Origin: Palsa-744 sp036498265
GTDB lineage: Bacteria > Actinomycetota > Thermoleophilia > Solirubrobacterales > Solirubrobacteraceae
Direction of reading: 5' to 3'
DNA length: 64,000 nt
Assembly: GCA_036498265.1 (NCBI GenBank)
Contig: DASYFT010000018.1
Span: 195,096-259,095, forward strand
Below are positions 62,635-64,000 of this stretch, one piece after another. The notes under the pieces are model-generated. The model saw only the letters and a list, made by a program, of their open reading frames with translations, was not told the origin of the DNA and did no database searches. Position numbers and translations under genes: made by a program. Position 1 is the stretch's first letter. Every line of letters starts with the position of its first letter.

Positions 62635-64000
62635 TCAGCCTGGTGTCGCCGGTTCTGGATCCTGCTGGTTGGGCGCGACCGTCGCCGACCCCAGCTCGAC
62701 TATCCGCCACGGGTGCGCAGCGTCGTCGGTCAGCTCCATTCGCCAGCGCAGTCGAAACGACGTCTCGACGGACTTGTCGCCGCTGAGCACCGTCGTGGTG
62801 GTGCGATCTTCGACGTAACGGCGTCCGCTCACGCGCAACTCGACGAGCATCGACGGGGGCTGCGCCTGGCCGTCGAGCTCGATGATCTCCACCGACCGCA
62901 CCCGCGGCCCGCGCACGACGAGACGCTCGTTGTTGCTCGAATCTCCGGGGTACAGGAGCTGTCGCACCGCCGAGGCGGTCGCCATGGCTTCGAGCGGCGC
63001 GTCGTCCCCGTCTATCGCCTCAGCCCATGTCCTCACTGCATGGTCAACCTCGGTCTCCAGGACCCGTGGCGCGAATCGGTCGTCGACGAGGGAGATGTCC
63101 AGGGCGGCAGTGCGCGCGTCGCTCGACAGCGCCGCCCCTGCGATCTGCCGGACCTGAGAGTTCTCGATTCGCGCCGAAGCGGCCTGCTCGAGCGTGGCAT
63201 CGCGCTCCAGAGCAGTAGTGTCGGCCCATGGCGAGGGAAGCACCGGCTCGGTGAGCTGGTGAAGCCCCTCGTGATGCTGCTCGACCGAGTTCAGGATCCA
63301 CCGATCGCCGGACGGCTCGAGCGTCCAGTACTCGCAGATGTGATGCGTGTCGCTCACGCTGTTGACGCGGTGAACGGTGTTGCCGTGTCTGTCGACGACC
63401 ACGTCCCTGACCGTGGCGGTGATTCGCACGACCGCGCGCTTGGAGCGATCGTCCTCGGTGTTGCGCAACCCGACGTAGTCGACGTGCACCGGACCCTTGA
63501 TCTCGATCTTGTCTTCCCAGCCGCGCACTGCAAAGGCCGTCAACCTTCGCTCCCACTCCTTCATCAGGTCGCTAGCGACGAGCTCGGCTAGCCTGGTTCG
63601 GTCATCACGAGTCCACGCCGCCTGGATCGCGCAGAACAGCTCATCCGCATCGGCGGCAACGACCTCGGGTGCAAAACGGGGATCCATCTCGGACGCCTCC
63701 GCGGCAGCCAGCCTCACAGTCTCGGTGCGGCGGCGCAGACGCCGCCACTCGACGATCAGATCGATCGGCCACAAGGTCATGTGCCTCAGCACGCGGAGCA
63801 GCGAGAACGCCTGCCGCTCCTCGGCGCGCCGCGTCCGTATCCAATAGGAGAACACCCCGAGCCCCAGGTAGAGCGCGGCGATCACGAGGAGCACCACGAG
63901 CCCGGCGCCCGCGCCTACCCCTCCACCACCCCCGCCGCCGAAGCCGCCACCCCCGAAGCCACCCCCGCCGAACCCACCGCCGCCGCCCCCGCCACCGCCG
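62635..64000 (-). CDS. Tim44-domain membrane protein with Gly/Phe-rich N-terminal region (start off the window)
   Basis: The frame is open to the right edge, so the N-terminus is missing. Reading inward from 64000, a Gly-rich low-complexity stretch with FGGGGFGGGGF repeats leads into one transmembrane helix (GLVVLLVIAALYLGLGVFSY). A basic juxtamembrane region and a Tim44-like domain follow (AIQAAWTRDDRTRLAELVAS, ATVRDVVVDRHG, HHICEYWTLEPSGDRWILNS). A second similar domain (about 290-400) follows. Bacterial Tim44-like proteins with Gly-rich segments are membrane proteins of unknown function. The GTG at 63897 is within the frame, not the true start. Confidence 0.85.
   Translation of the reverse strand, partial: GGGGGGGGGFGGGGFGGGGFGGGGGGGVGAGAGLVVLLVIAALYLGLGVFSYWIRTRRAEERQAFSLLRVLRHMTLWPIDLIVEWRRLRRRTETVRLAAAEASEMDPRFAPEVVAADADELFCAIQAAWTRDDRTRLAELVASDLMKEWERRLTAFAVRGWEDKIEIKGPVHVDYVGLRNTEDDRSKRAVVRITATVRDVVVDRHGNTVHRVNSVSDTHHICEYWTLEPSGDRWILNSVEQHHEGLHQLTEPVLPSPWADTTALERDATLEQAASARIENSQVRQIAGAALSSDARTAALDISLVDDRFAPRVLETEVDHAVRTWAEAIDGDDAPLEAMATASAVRQLLYPGDSSNNERLVVRGPRVRSVEIIELDGQAQPPSMLVELRVSGRRYVEDRTTTTVLSGDKSVETSFRLRWRMELTDDAAHPWRIVELGSATVAPNQQDPEPATPG

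Noticed and set aside
60826..63591. Plus-strand open frame of 921 codons opposite the second TPP enzyme and Tim44-like gene
   Set aside because: No motif, no ribosome-binding site, and it covers the antisense of two conserved genes and their intergenic region.
63898..64000. Dense run of CCGCC/GGTGG triplets at the right edge considered as a repeat or CRISPR-like array
   Set aside because: It is read in frame as a Gly/Phe-rich segment directly preceding the transmembrane helix of the Tim44-like protein, so it is coding low complexity.

Overview
The window is high-GC chromosomal DNA with strong G/C third-position bias, many 4-base ATGA/GTGA gene overlaps and several probably leaderless genes. 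This points to an actinobacterium. The secreted proteins suggest Thermoleophilia/Solirubrobacterales: 100-residue repeats with a YGPTASYG motif and a CLKVA...YEWFPEV C-terminal domain, which I associate with that group. The taxonomic call is inference. I see no rRNA operon, CRISPR array, transposase or phage gene.

Left part, 1-17.7 kb: mostly single genes or pairs. They are a partial VOC protein, a small membrane protein, an EEP-family phosphatase/nuclease behind a long-chain acyl-CoA synthetase, a membrane GAF-PP2C phosphatase, an MBL-like protein, a UBP-type zinc finger, an FMO-type monooxygenase coupled to an alpha/beta hydrolase, an ExoD-like protein, a 1278-residue secreted S8-type protease with propeller repeats, and a small possibly broken ceramidase-like exported protein. 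Two paralogous three-domain flavoproteins (cNMP-binding, glutaredoxin-like, TrxR-like) have lost the TrxR active-site cysteines.

17.7-26.4 kb: a tight seven-gene minus-strand operon runs TPP enzyme, small membrane protein, gluconate 2-dehydrogenase subunit-3-like protein, GMC oxidoreductase, enolase-superfamily dehydratase/racemase, SDR, and GH15 glycosidase. It looks like a pathway for glycoside hydrolysis and sugar-acid oxidation.

26.5-30.5 kb: an encapsulin nanocompartment (shell plus encapsulated ferritin with its targeting tail), a universal stress protein, and a divergent TetR regulator whose two palindromic operators bracket overlapping divergent promoters. Next come an MBL hydrolase and an acylphosphatase fused to a LigD-type 3'-phosphoesterase domain.

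30.5-43.8 kb: a large repeat-built exported protein, a partner-switching cassette (PP2C phosphatase, STAS, RsbW-like kinase), a beta-helix exported protein, a membrane ClpP-class protease, an SDR reductase, a ferritin-like protein, a polyprenol-type glycosyltransferase whose end overlaps a gene on the other strand, a tRNA-like remnant, and a DHFR-fold protein.

43.8-59.4 kb: a large minus-strand catabolic cluster for a cyclitol, sugar acid or related polyol. It holds a PotABCD-type ABC transporter, a Gfo/Idh/MocA dehydrogenase, a Zn-alcohol dehydrogenase resembling scyllo-inosose 3-dehydrogenase, a creatininase-family hydrolase, an SDR, two aldolase-type proteins, a Tm-1-like protein, a GMC oxidoreductase, a luciferase-like oxidoreductase and two near-duplicate XRE-cupin regulators. 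Three promoters in it share one architecture: a TTGAC/TTGCA box, 17-18 nt, TACGGT, then 34-35 nt downstream a GTTCG-N6-CGAAC dyad. This is the strongest candidate for an undescribed regulated system here.

59.4-64 kb: a Dabb protein, a TRIC-type channel, a second TPP enzyme paralogous to the one at 24.6-26.4 kb, and a Tim44-domain membrane protein that runs off the window.
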